NCBI GenBank assembly: GCA_002633025.1
Contig: NMRB01001409.1
Coordinates: 8,210 to 72,209, forward strand
Length of the DNA: 64,000 nucleotides
Reading direction: 5' to 3'
Source: Notospermus geniculatus
Taxonomy: Eukaryota > Nemertea > Pilidiophora > Heteronemertea > Lineidae
Below are positions 30,538 through 42,340 of this stretch, piece after piece; within the stretch, counting starts at the first letter, position 1, and each line of letters opens with the position of its first letter. The translations under genes were made by a program, and so were the position numbers. A model generated the notes under the pieces. It made no database searches. It was not told where the DNA came from and saw nothing but the letters and a program-made list of their open reading frames with translations.

Positions 30538-31787
30538 ACTCTGTGTCGCTGATAAACTTATACCGTCCATTAAAATGGCCTGTTTATACATGTACATAGC
30601 ACCGCCCCGACCACGAAAACACCAAAAGTTCAATTGCTTTCCTCAACTCGCTGNCACTCCGGCCTGCGATATCCGTGGGCAAGTTAGTTAGTTTCTCTCC
30701 ATTCCAGTTTCGAGTGGCGCGAGGTTTATCAACGATAGCTCCGCAACGGCTGGACCGAATTTGACATACCATACATCAATCGATTTGTCTTTTTTGGCGC
30801 TACAGCCATCGTCACTGTCATTTTCCCGCAAAACGTGACAGAAAAAAGTTCCTTCACAAATCACAGTTTGTGTTGACAGCCGAAATGGCGGCCATTTTGA
30901 AATGACACAATGCATCGCGCACGTGTAAACTGCACTGAACACCATGGCGAAATGAAATGGGTTTTGAGAAAGAGATCCGTTACGTCGGCCATTTTGCCAA
31001 TGTTACCTAAACCGCCGATAGGCACTATCGGACTTTCTGTGCGGTCGGCCCTGCAAGACACAATAAGCCACTTCGCAGTTAGAAATTAATGGGATTTCCG
31101 CCATGCATCGTGGGATGCAATTTCCTGTCTAAAACAAACACCATGAAGTTGATGTACTTTCGGATTTTTAAAGATAAGTCCATGTCTGAAACAGCGGGCC
31201 GAGGAGGGACACAGCTTTTGCCGCGGTTAAGTTCAAGGTCGCGCTCTGTTCATGTATACACCGGTCTTTAAACCTTGCCGTCCGCTCATTAGGAATGTAT
31301 GCAATAGAAAAATTTTATTTACCAAAAACCTTCGTTCCATAACATGACCAATAGACCAATATACATGTATATACATTGTAGCTTTGTTGTTTCATTGTAA
31401 ATACAGAAGTGGATGTAGGTCTCAATATATGTACAAAAAAATCATGAAATACTTGCAATAAATTGACATTTTATTCTGCGATGAATTTACTTTTAAGTGA
31501 ATCCATGACCACGTCACACTGGATTGTGGATATAAAGGCAATGTTTGGAAGGAAGTACATGTATTGCAGAACATGAACAAACAAATAAAAAGTTTTAACT
31601 TTTACTGTGTACACCCTTAATCAAAAATATGTCCAGTGTTTTTTTATCCTCAGACTCTGGGGCTGTGCTTCCCCTATTCGTAATTCATTTATAGGGCCAA
31701 AAGCCGACGAGAAAAAAGTAAGCAGTCCACGCGCGCCTGATTTTTAATAGGAGTCCATATATTGCAATGGAAGGTTATTGAAGGATC
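30538..31787. other. no gene seen
   Basis: Apart from one ambiguous base at 30653, an AATGGCGGCCATTTTGAAAT palindrome near 30885 and AATAAA words near 31580 that could serve as polyadenylation signals, nothing recognisable is present. Confidence 0.5.
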
Positions 31788-32043
31788 TTAAAGATAACGT
31801 ATCACGGGTATTTTCGCGGGCCACGAAAATCATTGTTTATTTACATTTTGTTTGTTTGTGTCCAGTCTTTCTGCGCCTTATGAGTAATTTGTTGGCGGCA
31901 TGCCCCTCTAGAAACTCTTTTCTCACCCAAAGTATTCAATTTGGTTGGTTGGCATGTCCCAAAAGTCCAAAATAACATAATGTAGACATCAATGTTTACA
32001 AACATTGAATGTAAACAATGAAGTCGTGATACATTATCTTTAA
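31788..32043. mobile_element. TTAA-ended inverted-repeat element, 256 bp
   Basis: TTAAAGATAACGTATCACGG pairs with CGTGATACATTATCTTTAA, and internal TGTTTACAAACATTGAATGTAAACA is palindromic. It is non-coding. Confidence 0.75.
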
Positions 32044-33078
32044 TAAGCGGCATTTTATAGCATTTCCCATGGTCAGATTTTACTAATTTTCTTTTCGTAC
32101 GATAGAGTCGAACCCTTCAAGAATCACATACAAATGCTGCTTAACAGGGCTTTCATTAAGCCTGCGTATGGCGTCTGTTACGCATGTAAACTACACAAAT
32201 GACGCAAATATAAATAACTCTGAAGTCTCAAAAACGCAGGTAAATTCGATGATACGCTGATAGAGAAAGTGTGGAAGTCCAATCTGTATACTCAGTCTCC
32301 ATTTCGCCACTAGGACCCCGGCTAATGCAGGTATCAAGATATTGAAAGTCGTGCACGGTCAAATTTTCTTCAACACGCCGAATCCTTGCTAGCGGAGGTG
32401 AAAAGAGAACTGGGGATTCCCTTCGCCCATGGTAATCACACACTCCTGGCTCGAGCGCTGCACCGGTAGCAACAAACGAAGGCGATTTGATCCCCGTAAA
32501 ATATAGGCCTAACAAGAACTCATGACCCCGAAAAGGATTTGCTGGAATTCTAAAGACCCCAGCATCTTCCCAAATTGACTTCTATGAAATTATTGTGGAA
32601 GTCATGACCCAGGAAGGGAAAAAGTTAATGAAAGCCCTGCGCTTTTTGGACTGTTGCTACACATAAACGAATGAGTTGAAGTATAATGGTACCTTACCTA
32701 GCTGATGAGGGGTTAGTAATGGCAGGCCTATCGGAGCGCGTCGAACTTCTCAAGTGGTGAAAAGGATGGCGGCCATATTTTTACTGAAGCATTGTGTGCC
32801 GCTGAAATCATGTGATTCAATACGACCAATCAGAAGGCGTCCTCAAAAATAACCTCGAAAATTTCTCCAAAAATCGTACAAAAACTCAATGCCGATGAAA
32901 TAATTCAAGATTCTTTATTCAGGACAGGCTTTGATCCCAAATGATTTGATTATGCATATATAGGCTAGTCAATAGATTACGTGAGAGGAAAAGGGCTAAA
33001 ATCGGTACCGGTAGCAAATTGAACAGTGCTAAAAGTGTGATGATTTTAGTGGCTCACCAGAAAGGATCGATTCCATTA
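32044..33078. other. no gene seen
   Basis: Unremarkable spacer. A GTCATGACC-containing stretch near 32520-32620 has weak inverted symmetry. I cannot support a gene here. Confidence 0.4.
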
Positions 33079-33288
33079 TCAGGAAGGTTTCTCTGTAGCA
33101 TAAAGGCTACAATATTGTTCGTTTAGTTTCAAACGACCCAAAACAATGAGGTTTAAGGCCTTTGTCATGTTGACGATCAACATGTAATTTGCACAAAATA
33201 TGCCTACTACAAGATATAATAACATGGCAGAAAGAACACAGGCATCACATCTCAAGTATTCGAGGATAAGAGTTACAACATTTTTCAT
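33079..33288 (-). pseudogene. possible TM3 remnant of a GPCR
   Basis: An open stretch encodes CVLSAMLLYLVVGIFCANYM followed by LIVNMTKALNLIV, resembling a receptor TM3 with TKA at the DRY position. It lies downstream, on the same strand, of the truncated receptor start at 34996, with a transposable element between. The assignment is weak. Confidence 0.3.
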
Positions 33289-33735
33289 TCCATTACTGCT
33301 GCCGCCATCTCACTTTTTGTAGTCCTACTCCAACATACGACGTGATGCCAACTTCGCTTCTTCGGCACTTTTCGTGCAGTCAGAAATTATTGTGATAATT
33401 TTACAGAAAGTGCCTGCAGCTCAGTCTCCAGAACTTTCATTGTTACAACAGAAGGCGCTCCTACCTCGCACCAATCTGTTACGCCGTGCTCACAGGATTG
33501 TGGGTAATCAAGATGGCGTCGGGTGATTGACAGCGATCTACTTTCTTGGTTGATCATGTGACCCCTCGATCCCTGTAGTTTCTAGGATCAAAATACCTAT
33601 AAGCCTCGCTTATTATGAGACTTTTTACTTGGTATACAATAACATGTATTCACAAACAATCTACAAATATTTTTGCATTAAACAAGATTCCTACGCTGTG
33701 ATGAGGTCGCGGACGTACACGTACACGTCCGTCGG

Positions 33736-34734
33736 CCAAATCTGGCCGATGTGATGCGTTCCACGGCTACGCAGGTCTGTGCAAAAGCAGTCTCACGCAG
33801 CCTGTGTGGACACAATGCAGAACTTTCTGTAAATTTACATACGGTGTGATTTATGTTTTCCTGTATTGGTTGGACTCAATTGGACTTCCCATATGATGCT
33901 TTCTCATCTTGCCCTGACAAGGGTTCCTATCACTCCTACTCTCGCGCAATCCACCCTTGCCTGAAACTACCCACATTTCCACTCGCATTGCCGCCGAGAG
34001 ATGAGCGGCCAATCAGAGCTCTTGCTGAGCTGTCACCTCGCCTCCAGGAACTGAGCAATTAACGAAGTACACGAAATACGTAGTGTATGTCACCAGATGC
34101 ACCTGGGTGCGAGGTGAATCAACAGAGCAAACATGGCGGCTTCAGAACTTCGATCTGTCGCTTGGGGTCAGAAATTTGCGGAAAATACAACGTTTCGTCG
34201 CTAGCTTCACATCAGAAGGATACTATTCACGTGTTTGCATCAGGGAAGGACTTGTTTGTGTCAAATATGACCGGGAAAGGGATACCATTCATGTTTTACT
34301 CGGTTTCAACTGCGTCGAAATTCAGATGTCACTGTGGACTACTAATATATGCGAGGACCTTTCTGATTGGCTCTCAAATTGGCTCTTCTTTCTATCGATG
34401 TTCTTCGCGATTTAACAAATAATTATTGTTTTTTTTGACGAATTATGCTGTAAAATGAAGGATTTTGATATCAAGTAATAAAGAACACAGGTATGCTTAA
34501 CGTTGAATATGTTTTTGGGTGAAATATTTTCTTCAGGATTATATTTAATGACAGCACTGGGGGCGAGCGTGATAAACGGCACAGTCTGCTGCGAGTGGAA
34601 TTCAGGAGGGAAAATGTCAAGGGTGAAGGGAGCGTAGGCCTAGTTCGAAGGGCGGAGTGACCGTAGGCCTTGATATGTCAAGATGTGCTTTCTGAGAGCA
34701 GTATGAAAGTATAATTTGGTCAGCCTCCAGTCAA
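33736..34734. repeat. 999-bp identical duplication, copy 1
   Basis: It matches 35803-36801 with a constant offset of 2067 and no indel that I can see. It contains a CCAATCAGAGC motif and an ATGGCGGC start context at 34132, but the frame there closes after about 23 codons. The right edge joins a receptor exon at a TCAA microhomology. Confidence 0.9.
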
Positions 34735-34996
34735 TCAAGTTATACACTGTGAGGATCGCAATGGCAATGCCCACCAGTGAGTCAGCTACGGCCAAGTTAC
34801 AAATAAAAAGGAACATATTGGATCGAAGGGATTGGAATCTGGCAACTGCTGCGATTACTAGTCCGTTGCTGAAAAGGATCAGTGCAGCAATGACGAAGTT
34901 CAGTGCACTGAGGACTATTTCCTGAATATGGAATTCCGCAAAGTCATTGAACTGAGGGCTCCGAATCGGTGCTTCCATTCGAGTGCTGTTATCCAT
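34735..34996 (-). pseudogene. truncated rhodopsin-class GPCR, TM1-TM2 only
   Basis: It starts MDNSTRMEAPIR with an N-glycosylation site. TM1 is ALNFVIAALILFSNGLVIAA and TM2 is MFLFICNLAVADSLVGIAIA, with the classical NLAxAD motif that the other receptors here lack. Coding similarity stops at YNLIDW, where the sequence enters the 999-bp repeat and the reading frame continues into it. Without TM3-TM7 it cannot be a functional receptor, unless it is exon 1 of a gene whose remaining exons lie elsewhere. A possible TM3 remnant is at 33079-33288. Confidence 0.75.
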
Positions 34997-35802
34997 CGTG
35001 AGGAGATAATCCGTCGATCACAACTTCTTTTCTTGATGCTAGGTATATATCTCACATTTCTTAATTCACTTACTCATTCCCGATTCGTATGACGGTTTGG
35101 GGAACATCGAGAGTTTCTGACACAGAACTGAAAGTTAAAGTGGAAAGTATTACTTGTGGTGCTCTCAGTTTGATGTTCAATGGGGGAACCCGCATGACTG
35201 CAGATGGCGCAGTCAGTATAAGACCCGAATGACGTACTGACGTCACTTTTTTCGCTGTTGACGTCACGTACGTCGTCAAAGCATGTGTACATTTTTCTAC
35301 ACAATTTTCCCTGGAAATTTCCCCAAAAGACGTTGTCAGTATTGGCATCATGTGTCATTTCTGGCGAAACAAAGCAGTGATATAAATTATGGAGAACTTT
35401 GAACATGAAACAGGACAGTGTAATTTAATCAAAATTGAACCAAAGAAAGTGGTTTATTTCGGGGCAAGAAGTAAATGGAAATACTGTTAGAAAATAGGAC
35501 TTCCGGGTCTTACACTGACAGCGCCACGTCGTTGCGTAGTTCTGCGGGTTCCTCATTGGAACTTCATCAAAACCGCGGAAATATTTGTCAATGAATCTTC
35601 GGGTAAAAGGTATCCCCCAGCTTCGGCAGAGAGTTGAAGTGGTATTTTTGTGATCATGCGTATCTTGGCTAATTTTGGAGATGGAACTTGGCAAACAGTG
35701 CACGTGCAAAAAAAGGCAAAACAAACGCCAATGACAACAGAGCGGCCATTTTCCTCGAAACCGTCCATATGTGTAGACTAACGTTAATGGTCTTAATATG
35801 AT
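34997..35802. other. no gene seen
   Basis: Spacer between the truncated receptor and the second 999-bp copy. Short open frames encode nothing recognisable. Confidence 0.4.
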
Positions 35803-36875
35803 CCAAATCTGGCCGATGTGATGCGTTCCACGGCTACGCAGGTCTGTGCAAAAGCAGTCTCACGCAGCCTGTGTGGACACAATGCAGAACTTTCTGTAAA
35901 TTTACATACGGTGTGATTTATGTTTTCCTGTATTGGTTGGACTCAATTGGACTTCCCATATGATGCTTTCTCATCTTGCCCTGACAAGGGTTCCTATCAC
36001 TCCTACTCTCGCGCAATCCACCCTTGCCTGAAACTACCCACATTTCCACTCGCATTGCCGCCGAGAGATGAGCGGCCAATCAGAGCTCTTGCTGAGCTGT
36101 CACCTCGCCTCCAGGAACTGAGCAATTAACGAAGTACACGAAATACGTAGTGTATGTCACCAGATGCACCTGGGTGCGAGGTGAATCAACAGAGCAAACA
36201 TGGCGGCTTCAGAACTTCGATCTGTCGCTTGGGGTCAGAAATTTGCGGAAAATACAACGTTTCGTCGCTAGCTTCACATCAGAAGGATACTATTCACGTG
36301 TTTGCATCAGGGAAGGACTTGTTTGTGTCAAATATGACCGGGAAAGGGATACCATTCATGTTTTACTCGGTTTCAACTGCGTCGAAATTCAGATGTCACT
36401 GTGGACTACTAATATATGCGAGGACCTTTCTGATTGGCTCTCAAATTGGCTCTTCTTTCTATCGATGTTCTTCGCGATTTAACAAATAATTATTGTTTTT
36501 TTTGACGAATTATGCTGTAAAATGAAGGATTTTGATATCAAGTAATAAAGAACACAGGTATGCTTAACGTTGAATATGTTTTTGGGTGAAATATTTTCTT
36601 CAGGATTATATTTAATGACAGCACTGGGGGCGAGCGTGATAAACGGCACAGTCTGCTGCGAGTGGAATTCAGGAGGGAAAATGTCAAGGGTGAAGGGAGC
36701 GTAGGCCTAGTTCGAAGGGCGGAGTGACCGTAGGCCTTGATATGTCAAGATGTGCTTTCTGAGAGCAGTATGAAAGTATAATTTGGTCAGCCTCCAGTCA
36801 AGTCTCTGTTAACATTTATTTAAGTCTGTAATTTTACAGATCCAGTCCTGAGACTCAGCTGCAGGAAATTTTCTG
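35803..36875. mobile_element. 999-bp duplication copy 2 plus adjoining element end
   Basis: 35803-36801 equals copy 1. The similarity to the CACTGT-ended element at 23023-23313 continues to about 36875 (AACATTTATTTAAGTCTGTA, TTACAGATCCAGTCCTGAGA), so this copy retains more of the transposon's end than copy 1. Confidence 0.75.
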
Positions 36876-37658
36876 TAAAGTAGCCTATACCAGCCCACTT
36901 CATTATTACGATGGTCACATGGCTGCATGTGTTCTGACTGGTTTACGAACACAATTGGCCAAATCACCATTTGCGTTATAAAGTTCAATTGACCTGACGC
37001 CAGTACCGGTAGTCGTAATGTGACATTGACATGCCTATTCTGAAATGATTGAATACAATTGATCACCTCACAGTGAAGTCTTTTTTAGCTCAGCTGACCA
37101 AAGGTCAGCGGAGCTAGTCATATGTATACTGAGTGGCGTCCGGATGTGTGTGTGTCTGTCTGTGTGTCGTCCGTTAAACTGGCACGTTTCGCAACCGCAA
37201 GGCCCAGGGTCATGAAAGTTGGTGGAGAGGTAGGCCCTAGGAAGGACTCGAAACAGAACCAAAATTTTTTGCGATTTGACCCATATTATGCCCCCCAGGG
37301 GGCAATTTGCGCAAAACGAAATATCTCAATATCTCAGCACCAAAAGTGATGGAATAGATAGGTTGATATTTTCTACATCATTTCAAAGGGAAAATAATGT
37401 TAGATCTGTCCACCAGGGGGTGCTATTCAACAAATCAAAAACAGGGGTATTTGAATTTCCCGCACTTCAAAGTTCCGAGAGTGACTCTGTAACTGGTGTC
37501 CTGTCCACCTACATGTAGCCAGTGGTAACACTGAGACTGGACTGATACTATGTTCGACATGGCCACTGTCATGACTGTGCTTTTCATCACTTGAGAGGTT
37601 CAACGTGCTGTTATATCATGACTATCTTTCATCAGGTAAGGTCACACACTTAAACTCA

Positions 37659-38502
37659 TTTTTAGCCCGCTTGGCCCATAGGCCAAAAGGGCTTATGCTG
37701 TGCTTGGCGCCTTTAGTGGTGGTCTGTCGTGCGTGCGTGCGTGCGGGCGGGCGTGCGTGCGTGTGTCCGTAAACTTTTCCCTTGTCAGATGGATAGCGCC
37801 TTCAGTTTTTGACGGATCATTTTCATATTGCATATGGGTGTGTATGACCACAAAATCTAGGTCAAGTTCGATTTTGGGTGCGATGCGATTCCTACTTTGG
37901 CCAGTAAGGGGCGTTTTGTGAAAAAATTCAAAGGCCTGTATTTTGAGAATGGCTTGAGCTATCGCGATGAAACTTTGTGTGTATGTACCTCTAGTTTGTG
38001 CTGACTTGCACACGAAGTTTCGGCGCAATATGATTCTTGACTTTGCCACCAGGGGGCCAAAATGAAAATATCAAATTTTCCTTGTTATATGGATAGCGCC
38101 TTCAGTTTTTGAAGGATCATTTTCATATTGCATACAGGTGTGTATGACCAAAAAATCTAGGTCAAGTGCGATTTTGGGTGCGATGCGATTACTATTTTGG
38201 CAGGTAGGGGGCGTTTTCTGAACAACTTAAAAGGGCTATATTTTGATAATCGTTTGAGCTATTGTATTGAACCTTTGTATGTATTTACCTCTAGGTTGTG
38301 GTGACTTCCTGACGAAATTTTGGTGAAATCTAATTCTTGACTTTGCCACCAGGAGGCCAAAACCAAACTCACAAAATCTGCTATGTATGCCTTGGTCACA
38401 GATATTGTCAAAGATGGCTTGTATGGGATTCTGATATGGCTTATGCTTTCCACCACTGTGCTAAAAAGCCAAGCGGGCACAGTGCCATTGGCACTATTTT
38501 TT
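37659..38502 (+). repeat. nested TTTTTAGCCCGCTTGGCC repeat
   Basis: It begins TTTTTAGCCCGCTTGGCCCA, has a GTGCGTGCGTGCGGGCG stretch, and ends AAGCCAAGCGGGCACAGTGCC. A direct repeat of about 300 bp is inside (GGATAGCGCCTTCAGTTTTTG at 37791 and 38091). Confidence 0.65.
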
Positions 38503-38789
38503 TAAGTGGGGTAACAGTCTCAATGCCTAATTTGGTAACTTAGATCATTGAAATAGGTAGATTTGAACAGTCTAGTAAGTAGGCCTAGTGGAGCATGCAT
38601 TGACACAAGATCATGATCAACCTCACCGCCATGAACTAGTGCTGTGGTCTCACTAAACAGTGGGCGGGCATCCAGGCAACCGAATAGCTTTACCCTGTTT
38701 ATACCTCATGTTGATATTCATGTATGTTGATATTCATGTCATAGCAAGGAACTACGCCTGGCAAGGTTTTATGAATTATGGACCGGTTC

Positions 38790-39370
38790 CCATCCATTAA
38801 CCCCTTACCACCGTGTGGGTGTCATTGAGGTCTATCTTGATTCACCACGAGTTGCAGGCCTATTATCTGGTATTAACCCTTCCTCACCTGTGACCCAGTA
38901 GGTCTCATAATGATAATGATAGCTATCTCGATTCATAAGTGATATATTTAAACCCCTTCCCACAAAATGGCTCTGATATGATACAATATGTATCATCTCG
39001 ATTCATGAAGTCATATTAACCCCTTCCCACCCAATGGGTATAATACGCCACCATCCAGAGATATTAACCCCTTCCTACCCAAGTGGTCTGATAAGAGTCA
39101 CGGTCTGATAAGATTTTCGATTCACGGAGTGATATTAACCCCTTCCCTCCCAATGGGTGTAATACTATATCTATCTCGATGTTAACCCCTTTCTACCCAA
39201 GTGGTCTGACAAGATATCTTTTTCGATTGATGAAGTGATATTAACCCCTTCCCACCCAATAGGTGTAATACGACATCTATCTCGATTCACCAAGAGATAT
39301 TAACCCCTTCCTACCCAAGTGGTCTGATAAGATATATTTTTTGATTCACGAAGTCATAGTGATATAACCC
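38790..39370. repeat. TTAACCCCTTCC minisatellite, ~100-bp higher-order unit
   Basis: TTAACCCCTTCCCACCCAAT and TTAACCCCTTCCTACCCAAG alternate, spaced by TCGATTCACGAAGTGATA-like words, about ten half-units in all. Confidence 0.85.
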
Positions 39371-40528
39371 CTTTCCACTGAACTGATTTCCACGAGGAAC
39401 GCTTTGCTTGCTAACCATTAAAAAGGCACACTATTCGTACTTGTATCTCGTTTCCCCTCTTTCAGCCTCTTGAGTTGGCAGGTCATAGTCAGCTGAGCGC
39501 AAGGCCCATGGGCCTCTTGTTTCAATACCCCCATTAAAAAGAGCATGGTCATTTCTGGTTGTGTTTGGCCCAACAATTGCTTTCATGAAAAGTGATCGAC
39601 CCGGGGTGATCGATTAGGCAATCAAGATCATACCCTTCTGATCCAAGGCCTAGTCAATGCCACTATGCACAATCGTAAACAACGATTGGATAAAAGACGC
39701 ATATTAAACAAAATAACCACCCCCAGCCCACTAAAGTGGGCTGGACGTTCTAATACCTGAAGTGATGTTACAAGTCCGATTTTACAGTATACCAGCTGAA
39801 TGTTTTGAAAGCCGATAATGACTTAGTGCCGAAAATTGCGTCGAAAGCTCATTGGACCAAATATAATGGTGACTTAAAGGGACTATAGGCCCACGTGAAC
39901 CAACAATAGAGAGTCGAGCAACAGTTGTGCAATGAAAAGAAACCAATGCTGCTGGTGGACGGATATAATTCTTTATTTGACATTGAAACTGCATACGTAT
40001 ATATGTAGCATTTATATTTATACATGTACATGTACATAGGCCTAGGTCAATGGCCTAGCCCACAACACTTACAATAAATCAGTGCCATTCTGTGGTCCAC
40101 CGCCCGCAAAAGTCCGTCCTGAAGAACTCAGGTCCTCCTCCCTCCCAGGATGCATGCTACGAGGACCTGATTTGGTCAGGATGGCAGAATTCCCTTTACG
40201 CAGGTGACACTGCTCACAGAAAGACCGTTCCCGAATTTAGTCAGTAGACGGCACTGTGATCATAAGGCGAACATAACATCGTTGTCATCCAATGGGGATT
40301 CTAGCCCACTGCCTCAATAGGTGTCATTAGTGGTTAAAACTATTGAAATAACTGACATTCCGGCGCTGATCAATTTCCCCAAACAAAAGGCGTCCATTGT
40401 ATAGGACCTGGTTTCGGTGTGCTGCCCTCGAGCTGGGATCCCCATTAACGATCAGCATGCAACACAGCATGTGTATGGGCTGGTCAATCACTTGGGTGCG
40501 TAGCGCGGTAACGCGGAACGAAGATAAA

Positions 40529-40899
40529 AGCTACGTCTACACGAGAGACTAACTTACCCCGGGTCAAATCTGTCTCGAGACAATTTAACCCGAGACAAGT
40601 AACGGAGCGTCTACAAGGATTATAGTTCTGGCTTTGAATATGACGTCACAAGCCGCCACACTGGAGTACACATGCTGCAGAGGCGCAGCGAAATGAGCCG
40701 CGCATGCCCCAATATAGGCCTTTGTCCCGAGACAAACTGGCGACTGCGTCTACACGACAGCTGTCTCGTGACAAATTTGTCTCGGATTAACTTAGCCCCC
40801 TACCCTACCGGGGTTAAGTTGTCTCGAGACAACTTAACCCGAGACAAGGCCCCGTGTAGACGGTTAACTGGAGCTAAAATGCTCCGTATAGACGTGGCT
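40529..40899. mobile_element. foldback element, AGCTACGTCTACACGAG ends
   Basis: AGCTACGTCTACACGAGAG pairs with CGTATAGACGTGGCT, and inner TGTCTCGAGACAA palindromes and GTCTACACG/CGTGTAGAC words repeat several times. Confidence 0.75.
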
Positions 40900-40930
40900 A
40901 AAGACGCCGCCACGAAATAACATTATCACA

Positions 40931-41405
40931 TTCTTGGACTCCCTCATGAAGTGGACGTGCCAAAGCCATATTGAGCGGAACCACGGGATATGCTGGAGAA
41001 GGTCTGAGGGTGGTGGTCGTCTTCGAGGCAGGTGCCGTACCCTTAAAAATTCACAACCTTTTCTAGTAGGGCGGCTAAGGCCCGAAAAATGGCCAAATCG
41101 TTCATTTTGTGATAAAAGCACCAAATTCGGCATAGACGTAGTCTGGACCAATACCTATCATTTCAGGACGGGAGCCCCGACGAAATCACCCCCTGAGAGC
41201 CGCCATCTTGGATTCCAATATGGCCGCCATTTTGGAAACCTTTTCCCACATATCTCGAATTCTAACAGAGATAGAAGCACAATTCCAAGACCTATACCCA
41301 CATTTTCGGGGTCGCCGAATCGAATGGTGCCATCGGAAATGACGTCACATGTCCGCCATATTGGATTCCAAGATGGCCGCCACACCAAACGCTTTGGAGC
41401 CTAAC
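40931..41405 (+). repeat. dispersed repeat with ATGGCCGCCATTTTGG words
   Basis: CAATATGGCCGCCATTTTGG and CCAAGATGGCCGCCAC occur within 170 bp. They resemble YY1-type GCCGCCATNTTG sites, but they are part of the same repeat class as 5865-7110 and 46246-48092. The open frames here are not supported as genes. Confidence 0.5.
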
Positions 41406-41580
41406 TATTAATTCTGAAGAGATATTTTGATCAAACGTGGGGGATTGGGAGAGTTTGATGGGTCGGCTTAGCAGCCCTACTATTCTAATGTGTGGTTTCG
41501 GGGAAACGTAGACGAATAATCGTTGGTTGCCGAGAACAGAGATATGTGGGCTCGGCGGGCGGGCAGAGCCTAGTGTAGGC

Positions 41581-41964
41581 TAGTCTCGAGCAACCAGACT
41601 CTTGCAATTTCCAATAAATTTCCAATTTTAGAGTCTGGTCTATATGGTTACTTTGACTTGCAAACCATCATGGAGGACAATCTACCGACGATGACGTAGA
41701 ACACAACTACACTGCGTTGCATGCATGCATGCATGCACAATCAATGCAAAAAGCCTGCAGCATGCGAGTAAAACTGCAGCCTACGTCACCAACTTTTGAG
41801 ACCCATGATGCAATGGTAGTGACTAGCCAATCACCGAAGCTCCCCTTATTTTGAATCATCGGAATAAGGTCACTGACCCAATTACAATGAGAATTGCATT
41901 CTGTGCCAAGACCCTCGGTCTGACGACCTCGGAGTATGAACGAGGGGCTGGTTGCGTGAGACTA
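41581..41964. mobile_element. TAGTCTCG...GAGACTA element with 9-bp TSD
   Basis: TAGTCTCGAGCAACCAGACTC at the left and GGCTGGTTGCGTGAGACTA at the right are inverted ends. AGTGTAGGC occurs immediately outside both (41572-41580 and 41965-41973). A 9-bp duplication is typical of Mutator-like transposition. It is 384 bp and non-coding. Confidence 0.8.
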
Positions 41965-42340
41965 AGTGTAGGCTAGTAACTATTGTTTTTTGGGTTAGAC
42001 ACTTGTTCTAAACTCACTGATAGCTCTCCAGGGGCCTGTGCCATTACGCACAGCGCCGTCTGTTAATCAACGGTGACACTACGCTAATCAAAACAATAAC
42101 AAATAGTGCCCACCGGGCAATATCTTTCGGATGTCTCCTTTTAGCCGGATCTAGTCTGTGGCATCTGAAGTACATGTATGAATCATTCATACCTCAGATG
42201 CCAGCGTCTGCGTCCAACGCGCGATTAATTTTGCAGGACATCGTGTTTGACGCCGAAGCTCGAGGGATAATATATTTTGTCGGTGTCCAATCATGAACGG
42301 TCTTGCGATAATTCTGTCACACCGAAGAGCTGGCTTGTTG

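Larger units (their letters stand above)
37081..39523 (+). repeat. composite AGCTCAGCTGACC...GGCCTCTTGTT repeat
   Basis: The left end TTTTAGCTCAGCTGACC is followed by AAGGTCAGC, GTCCGTTAAACTGGCACGTTTC and a ATGCCCCCCAGGGGG stretch. The right end is GTCAGCTGAGCGCAAGG then GGGCCTCTTGTTT. It contains a second dispersed repeat (37659-38502) and a minisatellite (38790-39370). No proteins. Confidence 0.65.

Noticed and set aside
33853-34422. Open frames of about 110 codons, repeated at 35920-36489
   Set aside because: Two overlapping frames in an identical duplicated block, with no domain recognisable. The ATGGCGGC-start frame is only about 23 codons.
40934-41404. 156-codon open frame
   Set aside because: It lies wholly in repeat with ATGGCCGCCATTTTGG words and has an open counterpart on the other strand.
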